This document shows, piece after piece, positions 7,584-14,616 of a stretch of 35,537 nucleotides of DNA. A program made the position numbers and the translations under genes. Numbering within the stretch: position 1 is the first letter of the stretch; every line of letters begins with the position of its first letter. This DNA is from Candidatus Buchananbacteria bacterium (lineage in GTDB: Bacteria > Patescibacteriota > Patescibacteriia > 2-01-FULL-39-33), in contig JAGONZ010000003.1 of the NCBI GenBank assembly GCA_017992755.1, positions 1 to 35,537 of the forward strand, read 5' to 3'. The notes under the pieces were generated by a model that searched no databases, had not been told where the DNA came from, and saw only the letters and a program-made list of their open reading frames with translations.

Positions 7584-9143
7584 ATGAAGTTTGGATTACT
7601 GAAATCGAAATCACTGCGGTCACCAGGAGACCCGATGCAGGTCAATCTCTTACCTGAAGAACACCGGCCGACGCCAGAACCGACGCCTCAGCCACTTGGA
7701 CGACTCCTGCTAGTTTGCGGTGCCAGCCTCGTAATTGTCCTCCTCGTTTGTGGTTCGGCGCTCGTATTGGCAGGTAACCGGCTCGGCGCCCTCAGCGACT
7801 TGCCGTTTATTGGTCGCGTCGGTCAATTAGTTTCCAATAACGACCGCTTACTGAAAGGCGAGCCCGAAGACCGGGTTAATATTGTATTAATTGGGATCGG
7901 CGGCAAAAACCACGAGGGCGGCACCTTGGCGGACACAATTATTGTCGCCAGCTTAAAGCCAAGCACCAAACAAGTCGCCGCTGTTTCAATCCCCCGCGAT
8001 TTGACGGTTCAAACCGCTGACCGTGGCCAAATCAAAATTAATGCCGTGCACGCCTACGCCGAAAAAGAAACTGCGGGCAGTGGTGGTCCAGCGTTAAGTG
8101 CGGCTTTAGAAAAAGTTCTCGGTGTACCTATTCAATATTATGTCACGGTTGACTTTGACGGCTTTGAAAAACTGATCGACGAATTCGGTGGCGTTGACGT
8201 TGACGTTGAACGTGATTTAATTGATTACGAATACCCAATCCGCGGCCGCGAAGATGCGGAGCCAATTTCCAGCCGCTACGAAACACTCAATATTAAAAAG
8301 GGGCAGCAGCATATGGATGGCGCGCTGGCGCTCAAGTACGCCCGTTCGCGTCACGCGCTCGGTGGCGAGGGTTCAGATTTTGCCCGTTCCAAACGCCAAC
8401 AAAAAATTATCGCCGCGCTCAAGTCAAAGATTCTTTCCGGTTCAACATTCTTGAATCCCCGAAAGCTTAACAGTCTCTACGCCGCCTATCGTGAAAACGT
8501 GACTACCAATTTAGAAATTTGGGAGGCCTTGCGATTAGCTGATATCGGTAAAGATATTGACCCATCACAGATCATTAGTCAAAGTCTTACCGATGCTCCA
8601 ACAAGTTTATTGTACGCCACTAATCTGAACGGCGCCTATGTCTTATTGCCTCGCGGCAATAACTTCGACAAGATCAGCGCCCAATGGCGCACCGTATTCA
8701 CGAGCACTTCAACCTTATCAACTCCAACAACTAACCAAGGCGTGCCGTACGTAGCGCCAACAAGTACCACACCAAAACCTGCAGCCACGACAACGCCAGT
8801 TGTAGCAACGACAACGCCACCAAAAGCAGCGACGACGACTACAACCAAGCCAAAAGTTGAACATGCCAATGTCGAAATTTACAATGGTACGTTTATTACC
8901 GGCTGGGCAACGCGCGAAGCTGACGCCTTGCGAAATCTTGGCCTGACGATTCTAAAAACTGGCAACACCCCCACTCGCGACTACACCACAACAATTGTCT
9001 ACGACCAATCAAATGGCAAATATCCTGAAACAACCAAGCTCATGCGCAGTCGCTACGGCTCCGCTCGCAAAGAAAAATCACCAATCGCGAGTACTGCGGA
9101 TTATGTGATAATATTGGGCCAAGCTGCTCAGCAGTCTGAATAA
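7584..9143 (+). CDS. LytR-CpsA-Psr (LCP) family cell-wall protein with LytR_C domain
   Basis: 519 residues. There is a cytoplasmic N-terminus of ~38 residues, one membrane helix (about 39-64), then an extracellular LCP domain. It begins at RVNIVLIGIGGKNHEGG and includes LADTIIVASLKPSTKQVAAVSIPRDL, INAVHAYAE and the basic KYARSRHALGGEGSDFARSKRQQ block. LCP proteins transfer undecaprenyl-linked glycopolymers to peptidoglycan or other surface acceptors; the Arg residues that bind pyrophosphate are present (IPRDL, KYARSRH, DFARSKRQ). A Pro/Thr-rich linker (about 385-425) leads to a C-terminal LytR_C domain starting at VEHANVEIYNG. The start is set at ATG 7584 by the promoter. It diverges from lepB and is followed after 30 bp by a 58-residue gene. 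Confidence 0.93.
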   Translation: MKFGLLKSKSLRSPGDPMQVNLLPEEHRPTPEPTPQPLGRLLLVCGASLVIVLLVCGSALVLAGNRLGALSDLPFIGRVGQLVSNNDRLLKGEPEDRVNIVLIGIGGKNHEGGTLADTIIVASLKPSTKQVAAVSIPRDLTVQTADRGQIKINAVHAYAEKETAGSGGPALSAALEKVLGVPIQYYVTVDFDGFEKLIDEFGGVDVDVERDLIDYEYPIRGREDAEPISSRYETLNIKKGQQHMDGALALKYARSRHALGGEGSDFARSKRQQKIIAALKSKILSGSTFLNPRKLNSLYAAYRENVTTNLEIWEALRLADIGKDIDPSQIISQSLTDAPTSLLYATNLNGAYVLLPRGNNFDKISAQWRTVFTSTSTLSTPTTNQGVPYVAPTSTTPKPAATTTPVVATTTPPKAATTTTTKPKVEHANVEIYNGTFITGWATREADALRNLGLTILKTGNTPTRDYTTTIVYDQSNGKYPETTKLMRSRYGSARKEKSPIASTADYVIILGQAAQQSE

Positions 9144-9173
9144 CAACGTCATCATCACTGGAGGAAAAGCAAC

Positions 9174-9350
9174 ATGGACAATTCGCAAGAACTGCTCACG
9201 GTATTACGAGAGCGACTTGAAAATAATGGCTTTGGAATCGACGTAGTTGAATCTCACATCATCATTACGCATACAGCCACCGGTAAACAATACCAACACT
9301 CAATTGAAGATTTGCTTAAAGGCAAAGAAAACGTGACCCCAATCACTTGA
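9174..9350 (+). CDS. Small conserved-looking protein of unknown function (58 aa)
   Basis: ATG 9174 follows a strong Shine-Dalgarno GGAGG (9160-9164) at 9-base spacing and gives 58 residues ending VTPIT, TGA at 9348. The protein starts MDNSQELLTVLRERLE and contains IDVVESHIIITHTATGKQY, a pattern that suggests an alpha-beta-beta fold; there is no signal peptide or membrane helix. It lies 30 bp after the LCP gene and its stop codon sits inside the terminator hairpin. I do not recognise a family. Confidence 0.75.
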   Translation: MDNSQELLTVLRERLENNGFGIDVVESHIIITHTATGKQYQHSIEDLLKGKENVTPIT

Positions 9351-9366
9351 TCGGGGTCTTTTATTT
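9335..9366 (+). terminator. Rho-independent terminator overlapping the 58-aa gene's stop
   Basis: GACCCC (9335-9340) pairs with GGGGTC (9353-9358); inside, ATCA pairs with TGAT across one A-C mismatch. A TTTTATTT run follows. The TGA stop of the upstream gene (9348-9350) is in the hairpin. Confidence 0.85.
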
Positions 9367-9374
9367 AACCTAAT

Positions 9375-10736
9375 TTAAGGGCGTCTAGCAGCTTCACCGT
9401 GCGTCAGCATGTATAACAGACCGCCCGGCTCATTGATTTTCTGCTGCTGAAAAATTCCCTCGTCATCGACGCCTCGAGTCTCAGGGTCGAGATCATAATT
9501 TTTTAAATTGTTATCAGTAGTACCATCGGCTTTTGACTTCCCAAAGTCAATAATATACATCGACTGGCGGTCATCAGCAATCATCAAATTACGTTCATGC
9601 AAATCGCGATGGTAAAACCCTTGGGCGTGCATATGGCGGATCGCTTCTTGTAATCCAGAGTACAAATCTTCACCCAGAGCTTCCTGATATCCGATATAGT
9701 CCGCACAAATTTCTCGGATGATGCGACTAACTTCGCGTTCATCTTCAGTTTTGCCAAACCGGTCAGTAAATTGGGTTCGGAATAATTTTTCAAGTAAGGT
9801 ATAATTTTTTACATTCCTGAGATAACTCGCGGTATCAATCGTCTCGCCATTTTTAATCGCCTGCAATAGGGATAATTCTGGCTCAACCATCGTTGGTGCG
9901 TGCTCCTGGATAAAAGCCTGGGCTTCAGGCAATAACATATTCCAGCCCGTGACAAAGCTTGTTCCATGGTAGCCGCCATGCCGCACCGCACTGCCCATAA
10001 TTCGCATGATCCTTTTCTTAACTTCGGGCTCATAGCCCGCATAGGAGAAATCTTTGATTTTATGTTCGAGAACCGTCGCAATCACTGAACCAGTATTCTC
10101 ACTACCATCAGCCTGTTCGGTTAGCGCCGCCAAGAGACTTTCTCGCAGTGAGAACGTCGCTAAATCAACACCGTTAACATACTCCATGCTGAGAAATTCA
10201 ACTTCATCACCAACAGCTTGGTCATTGCCAATTTTTCTCTTAAATAATTCCGGGTGACGCAACTTCAGATGGCTGCGACTCACTGACACTAGTTGTGGCA
10301 CCTTAATTTTATCTGCTACCGGCGAGGCCGAGACGATCTCAAACGCCCGCTGCTGCAGAGCAATTTCGTGAGCGGCGGCGCCCTGTTTGAACAGCTTATG
10401 AAATTTAGCAACGAAGGCTTCTCGTAACGCTTCACTGTCCGCCGGATCAAGTTCACCTTCAATCGCCTGCAATAACTCATGAGTTTCCGTGCCGCCAACT
10501 TCAACGATCACCGCTTCTTTGCCTTCGTTAATTTTGTGACCAGTAAACTCAACCAGTGTCTCCCAAATAATGTCTCGCAATAAGTCTAGGCGTTTATCTT
10601 GGCCAATTTCATTTTCAACACATTGCTGTTCAATCTCTTGTACGTCTTCATGATAAACTTCAAGTGCGCGTTTAATATGTTCGGAAGACAGTTTATCAGA
10701 CGTTTCTGAATTATGGGCAACTTCAAAACTCTTCAT
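9375..10736 (-). CDS. Protein kinase-like protein with a large insertion
   Basis: 453 residues. The C-terminal third carries a kinase catalytic loop HRDLHERN (His376, Asp378, Asn383) and the metal-binding IIDFG (Asp397), both intact. A hinge-like SMEYVNGVDL occurs at 183-192, preceded by an alpha-C-like HEIALQQRAFEIV (123-135). No clear glycine-rich loop is visible, and the ATP-anchoring Lys is not certain. About 190 residues separate hinge and catalytic loop, where ordinary kinases have around 45, so the protein has an insertion of roughly 145 residues. There is no membrane helix. It could phosphorylate a protein or a small molecule; HRDLH-type loops occur in both. Its position beside the 110-aa unknown is not informative. 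A -10-like TATATT lies 6 bases before the ATG, but a second possible promoter farther up (TTGATT, 16 bp, TATAAT) would give a longer leader. Confidence 0.75.
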   Translation of the reverse strand: MKSFEVAHNSETSDKLSSEHIKRALEVYHEDVQEIEQQCVENEIGQDKRLDLLRDIIWETLVEFTGHKINEGKEAVIVEVGGTETHELLQAIEGELDPADSEALREAFVAKFHKLFKQGAAAHEIALQQRAFEIVSASPVADKIKVPQLVSVSRSHLKLRHPELFKRKIGNDQAVGDEVEFLSMEYVNGVDLATFSLRESLLAALTEQADGSENTGSVIATVLEHKIKDFSYAGYEPEVKKRIMRIMGSAVRHGGYHGTSFVTGWNMLLPEAQAFIQEHAPTMVEPELSLLQAIKNGETIDTASYLRNVKNYTLLEKLFRTQFTDRFGKTEDEREVSRIIREICADYIGYQEALGEDLYSGLQEAIRHMHAQGFYHRDLHERNLMIADDRQSMYIIDFGKSKADGTTDNNLKNYDLDPETRGVDDEGIFQQQKINEPGGLLYMLTHGEAARRP

Positions 10737-10806
10737 ACGGTGAATATATTCTGTATCAATTAATATTGGGAGTCTATCATATTATAGCGAGCGTTGCTAT
10801 GTAATC

Positions 10807-10837
10807 AAAAGAAAAGCCGCCCATTCTTATAGGCGGC
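10807..10837 (-). terminator. Terminator of the 110-aa gene
   Basis: On the minus strand GCCGCC and GGCGGC arms (10832-10837 and 10816-10821) close a 10-base loop and are followed by TTTTCTTTT. It lies about 20 bp past the gene's stop. Confidence 0.85.
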
Positions 10838-10856
10838 CTATATATCCAATACGATG

Positions 10857-11189
10857 TTACGCGGCTTTCTTCGCAACTTTCTTCTTAGGAAGCCTGGGCT
10901 GCGATTTGCACTTAATCCAGGGGTACGGTTTGCCCCGGCCTTTGCTCACCCAGATGCGAAACTTAAACTCCGAGTCAAGTGACTGTTCAAATGCGTCGAT
11001 GACGTCGCGCGGGCATTCCCAGAGGCCGTGAACTTTTCCATCTTGGCATTGAACAGCAGGTTGGGCATTAGCCTCTGCAATTCCATGAGGCGCCATATGC
11101 TGAGCAACTACGCTGTTACTATATTTGCCCCGCGGCTCAATATACCAACGACATTCACTTACGCGCTCCGTAGCTTTTTTAGATGCCAT
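10857..11189 (-). CDS. Hypothetical basic protein (110 aa)
   Basis: Starts at ATG 11189, chosen because an AAGGAG Shine-Dalgarno lies 8 bases upstream and the promoter at 11239-11268 gives a leader of about 43 bases. The protein has a compact region with Trp and Cys residues (SECRWYIEPRGKYS, HGLWECPRDV, KFRIWVSKGRGKPYPWIKC) and a Lys/Ala-rich tail KKKVAKKAA resembling histone H1-like or nucleic-acid-binding tails. No signal peptide, no membrane segment. I do not recognise a family. It has its own terminator and shares a mirror-image promoter with der. Confidence 0.75.
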   Translation of the reverse strand: MASKKATERVSECRWYIEPRGKYSNSVVAQHMAPHGIAEANAQPAVQCQDGKVHGLWECPRDVIDAFEQSLDSEFKFRIWVSKGRGKPYPWIKCKSQPRLPKKKVAKKAA

Positions 11190-11238
11190 GACTACACTCC
11201 TTGTGTTGGGTCCCCGTACTATTTGCAACTACACCAAG

Positions 11239-11290
11239 AGTCTACCATATTCCGCGAATGGTTGCCAATATTGACTTTTTATGCTACGAT
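11239..11290. promoter_or_regulatory. Mirror-image divergent promoter, der (+) and 110-aa gene (-), shared -35
   Basis: The 7-mer TTGCCAA at 11262-11268 provides TTGCCA for the plus strand (11262-11267) and TTGGCA for the minus strand (11263-11268). Plus: 17 bp to TACGAT (11285-11290), six bases before the der ATG. Minus: 18 bp to an extended TGG-TAGACT (11239-11244), giving a 43-base leader with a Shine-Dalgarno. Two polymerases could not occupy it at once. Confidence 0.75.
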
Positions 11291-11296
11291 ACCACC

Positions 11297-12658
11297 ATGC
11301 CTCAAGCGAACAAAAAACTTGCTCAAGTGGCGATCGTCGGTCGGGCCAACGTTGGTAAGTCCATGTTATTCAATCGATTGATTGAAGAAAACAAAGCGCT
11401 TGTCTCCCCGATCTCCGGCACCACCCGTGATCGCAACATCGACACCGTCACCTGGCGTGACCGTGAATTTACCCTGGTTGATACCGGTGGTCTTGATATT
11501 GACGAATCCAGCGCCACGTTAATTGAGAAAGGAATCGTCACCCAAGCCGAGCAAGCCATTGCTGACAGTGCTTTGATCTTCTTTGTTATTGATGCCAAGA
11601 CCGGCGTCCTGCCAGACGACAAAGATCTCGCTCGCAGCCTCCGCCAGCGCGGCTATGCCGACAAGATTATCTTAGTCGCCAACAAAGCCGACAGTCTCCG
11701 TTGGCACCAGAAGCCCAAAGAAATGTACGGCCTCGCCCTCGGCGAACCGCAGATGATTTCAGCCGCCAGTGGTTCAGGTTGTGGTGACTTACTTGATATC
11801 GTCCTCGAGCGTTTGCCCCGCCGCGTTTCTAAAATTAAAGAAGCTCAAAAATCAATTCGCATCGCCATTGTCGGCAAACCAAACGTCGGTAAGTCGGCGC
11901 TCGTTAACGCGATGCTTGGTGAAGAGCGCGTGATCGTCAGCCCGATTGCTCACACCACTCGTGAATCGCACGACACGCCGTTTCGTTTTAAAGACACGGA
12001 CTTCGTCTTGATCGACACCGCCGGTATCCGCCGCCGCGGCCAACTAACGCCAGGCAGTCTCGAGCGCTTGTCAGTTGATAAATCATTAGCGACAATTGTT
12101 AATGCGGATATTATTTTATTCGTGACTGATGCCAGCTTGCCGCTTGATGCTCAAGATAAAAAGATTACTCAAGCCGTACTCGAAGCTGGTAAGCCAATCA
12201 TTATCATTGGCAATAAATGGGATTTGATTCCTGAAAAAGATACCGCGACCATCAATAAGTTTGAAGAATATTATCGCGGCCAAATGCCGTACCTCTGGTG
12301 GGCACCGCTAATCTTTATTTCCGCCAGCGAACTTCAGCGAACACATAAGGTGCTCGACCTGAGCCTGACGATTCACGCGGCGATGCAACTCGAAGCCACT
12401 CAGGGCCAGCTCGACTTTTTCCTCAAGCGCTCAATCAAGCAACAACCGCCATCACGCGGGAAAGGTCTTAAAAATCCGTTTATATACCAAATTCGCCAAA
12501 TCAAGACCAATCCCCCACGCTTTCAGTTGGTGGTCAACGACCCAAAGATTTTGCATTTTTCCTATTTGCGCTTTATCCAAAATGGCATCCGCGAACATTT
12601 CAAATTGATCGGCTGTCCGATTCAAATGGAAATGATTAAAAAATCTAAACTGAAATGA
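11297..12658 (+). CDS. der: Ribosome biogenesis GTPase Der (EngA)
   Basis: 453 residues with two tandem GTPase domains and a C-terminal KH-like domain. Domain 1 shows GRANVGKS (15-22), DTGG and NKAD. Domain 2 starts near residue 190 with GKPNVGKSALVNAM, then DTAG and NKWD. The KH-like part ends PIQMEMIKKSKLK. Der acts in assembly of the 50S subunit. The start is ATG 11297, not an upstream TTG/ATG in the same frame, because the promoter (11262-11290) ends six bases before it; the mRNA would be leaderless. It overlaps pth by four bases (ATGA), so the two are translationally coupled. Confidence 0.97.
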   Translation: MPQANKKLAQVAIVGRANVGKSMLFNRLIEENKALVSPISGTTRDRNIDTVTWRDREFTLVDTGGLDIDESSATLIEKGIVTQAEQAIADSALIFFVIDAKTGVLPDDKDLARSLRQRGYADKIILVANKADSLRWHQKPKEMYGLALGEPQMISAASGSGCGDLLDIVLERLPRRVSKIKEAQKSIRIAIVGKPNVGKSALVNAMLGEERVIVSPIAHTTRESHDTPFRFKDTDFVLIDTAGIRRRGQLTPGSLERLSVDKSLATIVNADIILFVTDASLPLDAQDKKITQAVLEAGKPIIIIGNKWDLIPEKDTATINKFEEYYRGQMPYLWWAPLIFISASELQRTHKVLDLSLTIHAAMQLEATQGQLDFFLKRSIKQQPPSRGKGLKNPFIYQIRQIKTNPPRFQLVVNDPKILHFSYLRFIQNGIREHFKLIGCPIQMEMIKKSKLK

Positions 12659-13233
12659 TCACTCATTTAGTTATTGGTCTGGGTAATCCTGGGACTGACT
12701 ACAAAAATACTTGGCATAATTTGGGTGCGGAGACTCTTAATGCATTAATTGCAGATATAGATGCCACACCATTAGCCTTCGAGAAAAAGTTTAATGCATT
12801 AATATCACGCGTTAAATTGGGTGAGAATGAACTACTCTTAGCTGCCCCACAAACATTCATGAACCGTTCAGGGGAAAGCGTGTTTAAGTTATTAGGCTTT
12901 TACAAATTATCCGCCAAACAGTTAATTGTTGTTCAAGATGATATTGATCTACCCTTAGGGACACTACGAATTACAAGTGGTTCATCTGCAGGTGGGCACA
13001 ATGGAGTTAAATCAATTATTGAACAGATTGGTTCTCAAGAATTTTTACGCCTTAAACTCGGAGTTGCGACTCCTGGACTGAGTATTTTAGGCGCTACAGA
13101 ATATGTACTACAGCAATATTCAGGTCACCATGAAATAGAAAAGGAAGCTCAGGCGCTAATCAAGAATGCGATCGAATCGCTTAAGGTGATAATTAATGAA
13201 TCCCCTGCGGCAGCGATGAACAAGTTCAATTAA
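12655..13233 (+). CDS. pth: Peptidyl-tRNA hydrolase
   Basis: 192 residues, usual family length. It frees tRNA from peptidyl-tRNA dropped by stalled ribosomes. Signature blocks are the N-terminal LVIGLGNPGTDYKNTWHNLG, containing the catalytic His, then APQTFMNRSGESV, VVQDDIDLPLG, and GGHNGVKSIIEQIG, which together carry the substrate-binding Asn and Asp residues. It overlaps der by four bases. Its coding sequence looks AT-richer with more TTA and ATT codons than der or dprA beside it, which may hint at a different history. A strong terminator follows. Confidence 0.96.
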   Translation: MITHLVIGLGNPGTDYKNTWHNLGAETLNALIADIDATPLAFEKKFNALISRVKLGENELLLAAPQTFMNRSGESVFKLLGFYKLSAKQLIVVQDDIDLPLGTLRITSGSSAGGHNGVKSIIEQIGSQEFLRLKLGVATPGLSILGATEYVLQQYSGHHEIEKEAQALIKNAIESLKVIINESPAAAMNKFN

Positions 13234-13248
13234 TTATCTATTTATTTT

Positions 13249-13284
13249 AAAACCCGTCATACATATGACGGGTTTTATTTTTCT
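13249..13284 (+). terminator. Terminator after pth
   Basis: AAAACCCGTCAT (13249-13260) and ATGACGGGTTTT (13265-13276) form a perfect 12-bp stem with a 4-base loop, followed by TATTTTTC. The A-rich 5' arm means it could work in both directions, but only plus-strand genes approach it. Confidence 0.9.
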
Positions 13285-13347
13285 CTGAAAAACTTTTTAA
13301 CTTTTCTTAAGGCGCTAACTGCTACAGTAGTAATACGCAAAACAAAA

Positions 13348-13471
13348 GTCCGCTCGTTACTGTCTGCTACTGCATAAGCGCTCCAATAAAGGAACGACCA
13401 TACATCGATCAGTGGCTATGCCATCAGGAGGGAGTGACATAGCACCAATTAGCAGACAGAAACGAACGGAC
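13348..13471 (+). ncRNA. Candidate structured RNA closed by a 22-bp imperfect stem
   Basis: In the pth-dprA gap, 13348-13369 is the reverse complement of 13450-13471 at 20 of 22 positions. The enclosed ~80 bases contain a second hairpin: GCTATG (13415-13420) pairs with CATAGC (13438-13443), and TCA with TGA inside it, leaving a GGAGGGAG purine loop that resembles a Shine-Dalgarno sequence. No family (SRP, 6S, RNase P, known riboswitch) is recognised. It could be a small RNA, a dprA leader, or DNA palindromic structure. Strand is assumed from the flanking genes; no convincing promoter was found. Confidence 0.45.
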
Positions 13472-13506
13472 AATAATGAAAAATATTTTAGAGCACTCAA
13501 ACCCGC

Positions 13507-14616
13507 ATGTCAACACCAGCTACTGATCGACCGTACTGGCTCGGCTTCGCGCGCATCGCTGGCGTTGGTCCCGCCACTTGGCACCGCTTACTTGAAGCTT
13601 TCCCAACAATGGCCGCGGCGTGGACTGCCAATTCCACACAATTAACTGCTGCCGGTATTCGCCAGAAAGATGCTCAGGAAATTTGTGACCAGCGCGCCAC
13701 GATTGACTTACACGTTCTTCAATCACAAATGGAAATGGCTGGCATTTCCATGCTGACTCTTAACGATGATGATTACCCGCCACTCTTACGCCAAATCCAT
13801 CACCCGCCAGCCGTCTTGTTTTACCGCGGCTCGCTGTCCGCCCTCGCCGCACCCACACTCGCGGTTGTTGGCACGCGCCGGTATTCAAGTTACGGCAAAC
13901 AAGTCGTTACCGAACTCGTCCAAGGGCTCGCCACCCGTTGCACAATTCTCTCCGGTCTGGCGCTGGGCATTGATGCCCTCGCCCACCGGGCTTGTCTCGA
14001 AGCTGGTGGCATCACCATTAGTGTTCTGGGCTCTGGGATCGAAACCGCGCGCATCTCCCCGACTGCCAACCAATATCTGAGCGAACAGATTCTCGACAGT
14101 GGCGGGGCACTCATAAGTGAGTATCCCGTCGGCACACCACCCGGAAAGTTTACCTTTCCGCTGCGTAACCGAATCATTGCTGGGCTCTCACTGGGAACAT
14201 TAGTAATCGAAGCGCCAGAAAGCTCGGGCGCACTGATCACAGCGCGCTATGCTTTGGAGTTCAACCGCAGTGTATTGGCAGTCCCCGGCAGTATTTTCAG
14301 TGATACGTCTCGCGGTACCAACGAACTCATTCGCTTAGGTGCGATACCCGTAACCAAGACTGATGATGTGATTAATGAGCTGCAATTACAGGACTTAGCA
14401 GTGACCGCGACCACGCCCATTGAGCTCTCCGCTGACGAACAATTCATCTTAAACAAACTGTCACGCGAGCCATTACACATTGACACGATCGCGCAAACAT
14501 GTAATATTACTATAATGTCTCTCTCAAGCACCTTGATGCTCCTTGAAATGAAAGGTGCGATTAAAGACTTGGGTGGTAATACTTACATTCGAATGTTATG
14601 GCAAAAAAACTCGTAA
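13507..14616 (+). CDS. dprA: DNA-processing protein DprA
   Basis: 369 residues. N-terminal helix-hairpin-helix/SAM-like region (WLGFARIAGVGPATWHRLL), a Rossmann-like core with VVGTRRYSSYGKQV, ILSGLALGIDALAHRACLEAGG, VLGSGIE and FPLRNRIIAGLSLGTLVIEAPESSGALITARYA, and a C-terminal winged-helix segment (about 300-365). DprA loads RecA on incoming single-stranded DNA during natural transformation. The last 19 bases overlap topA, a common dprA-topA arrangement. The gene body is GC-richer in third positions than pth. Confidence 0.96.
   Translation: MSTPATDRPYWLGFARIAGVGPATWHRLLEAFPTMAAAWTANSTQLTAAGIRQKDAQEICDQRATIDLHVLQSQMEMAGISMLTLNDDDYPPLLRQIHHPPAVLFYRGSLSALAAPTLAVVGTRRYSSYGKQVVTELVQGLATRCTILSGLALGIDALAHRACLEAGGITISVLGSGIETARISPTANQYLSEQILDSGGALISEYPVGTPPGKFTFPLRNRIIAGLSLGTLVIEAPESSGALITARYALEFNRSVLAVPGSIFSDTSRGTNELIRLGAIPVTKTDDVINELQLQDLAVTATTPIELSADEQFILNKLSREPLHIDTIAQTCNITIMSLSSTLMLLEMKGAIKDLGGNTYIRMLWQKNS

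Noticed and set aside
13348-13471. Possible SRP (4.5S) or 6S RNA
   Set aside because: The apical region lacks the conserved GGAAG...GCAGC elements of SRP RNA, and the interior does not resemble the large open bubble of 6S RNA. Left as an unclassified candidate.
13412-13645. Small protein overlapping the start of dprA
   Set aside because: It runs out of frame into dprA, has no ribosome binding site and its first part is the hairpin region.
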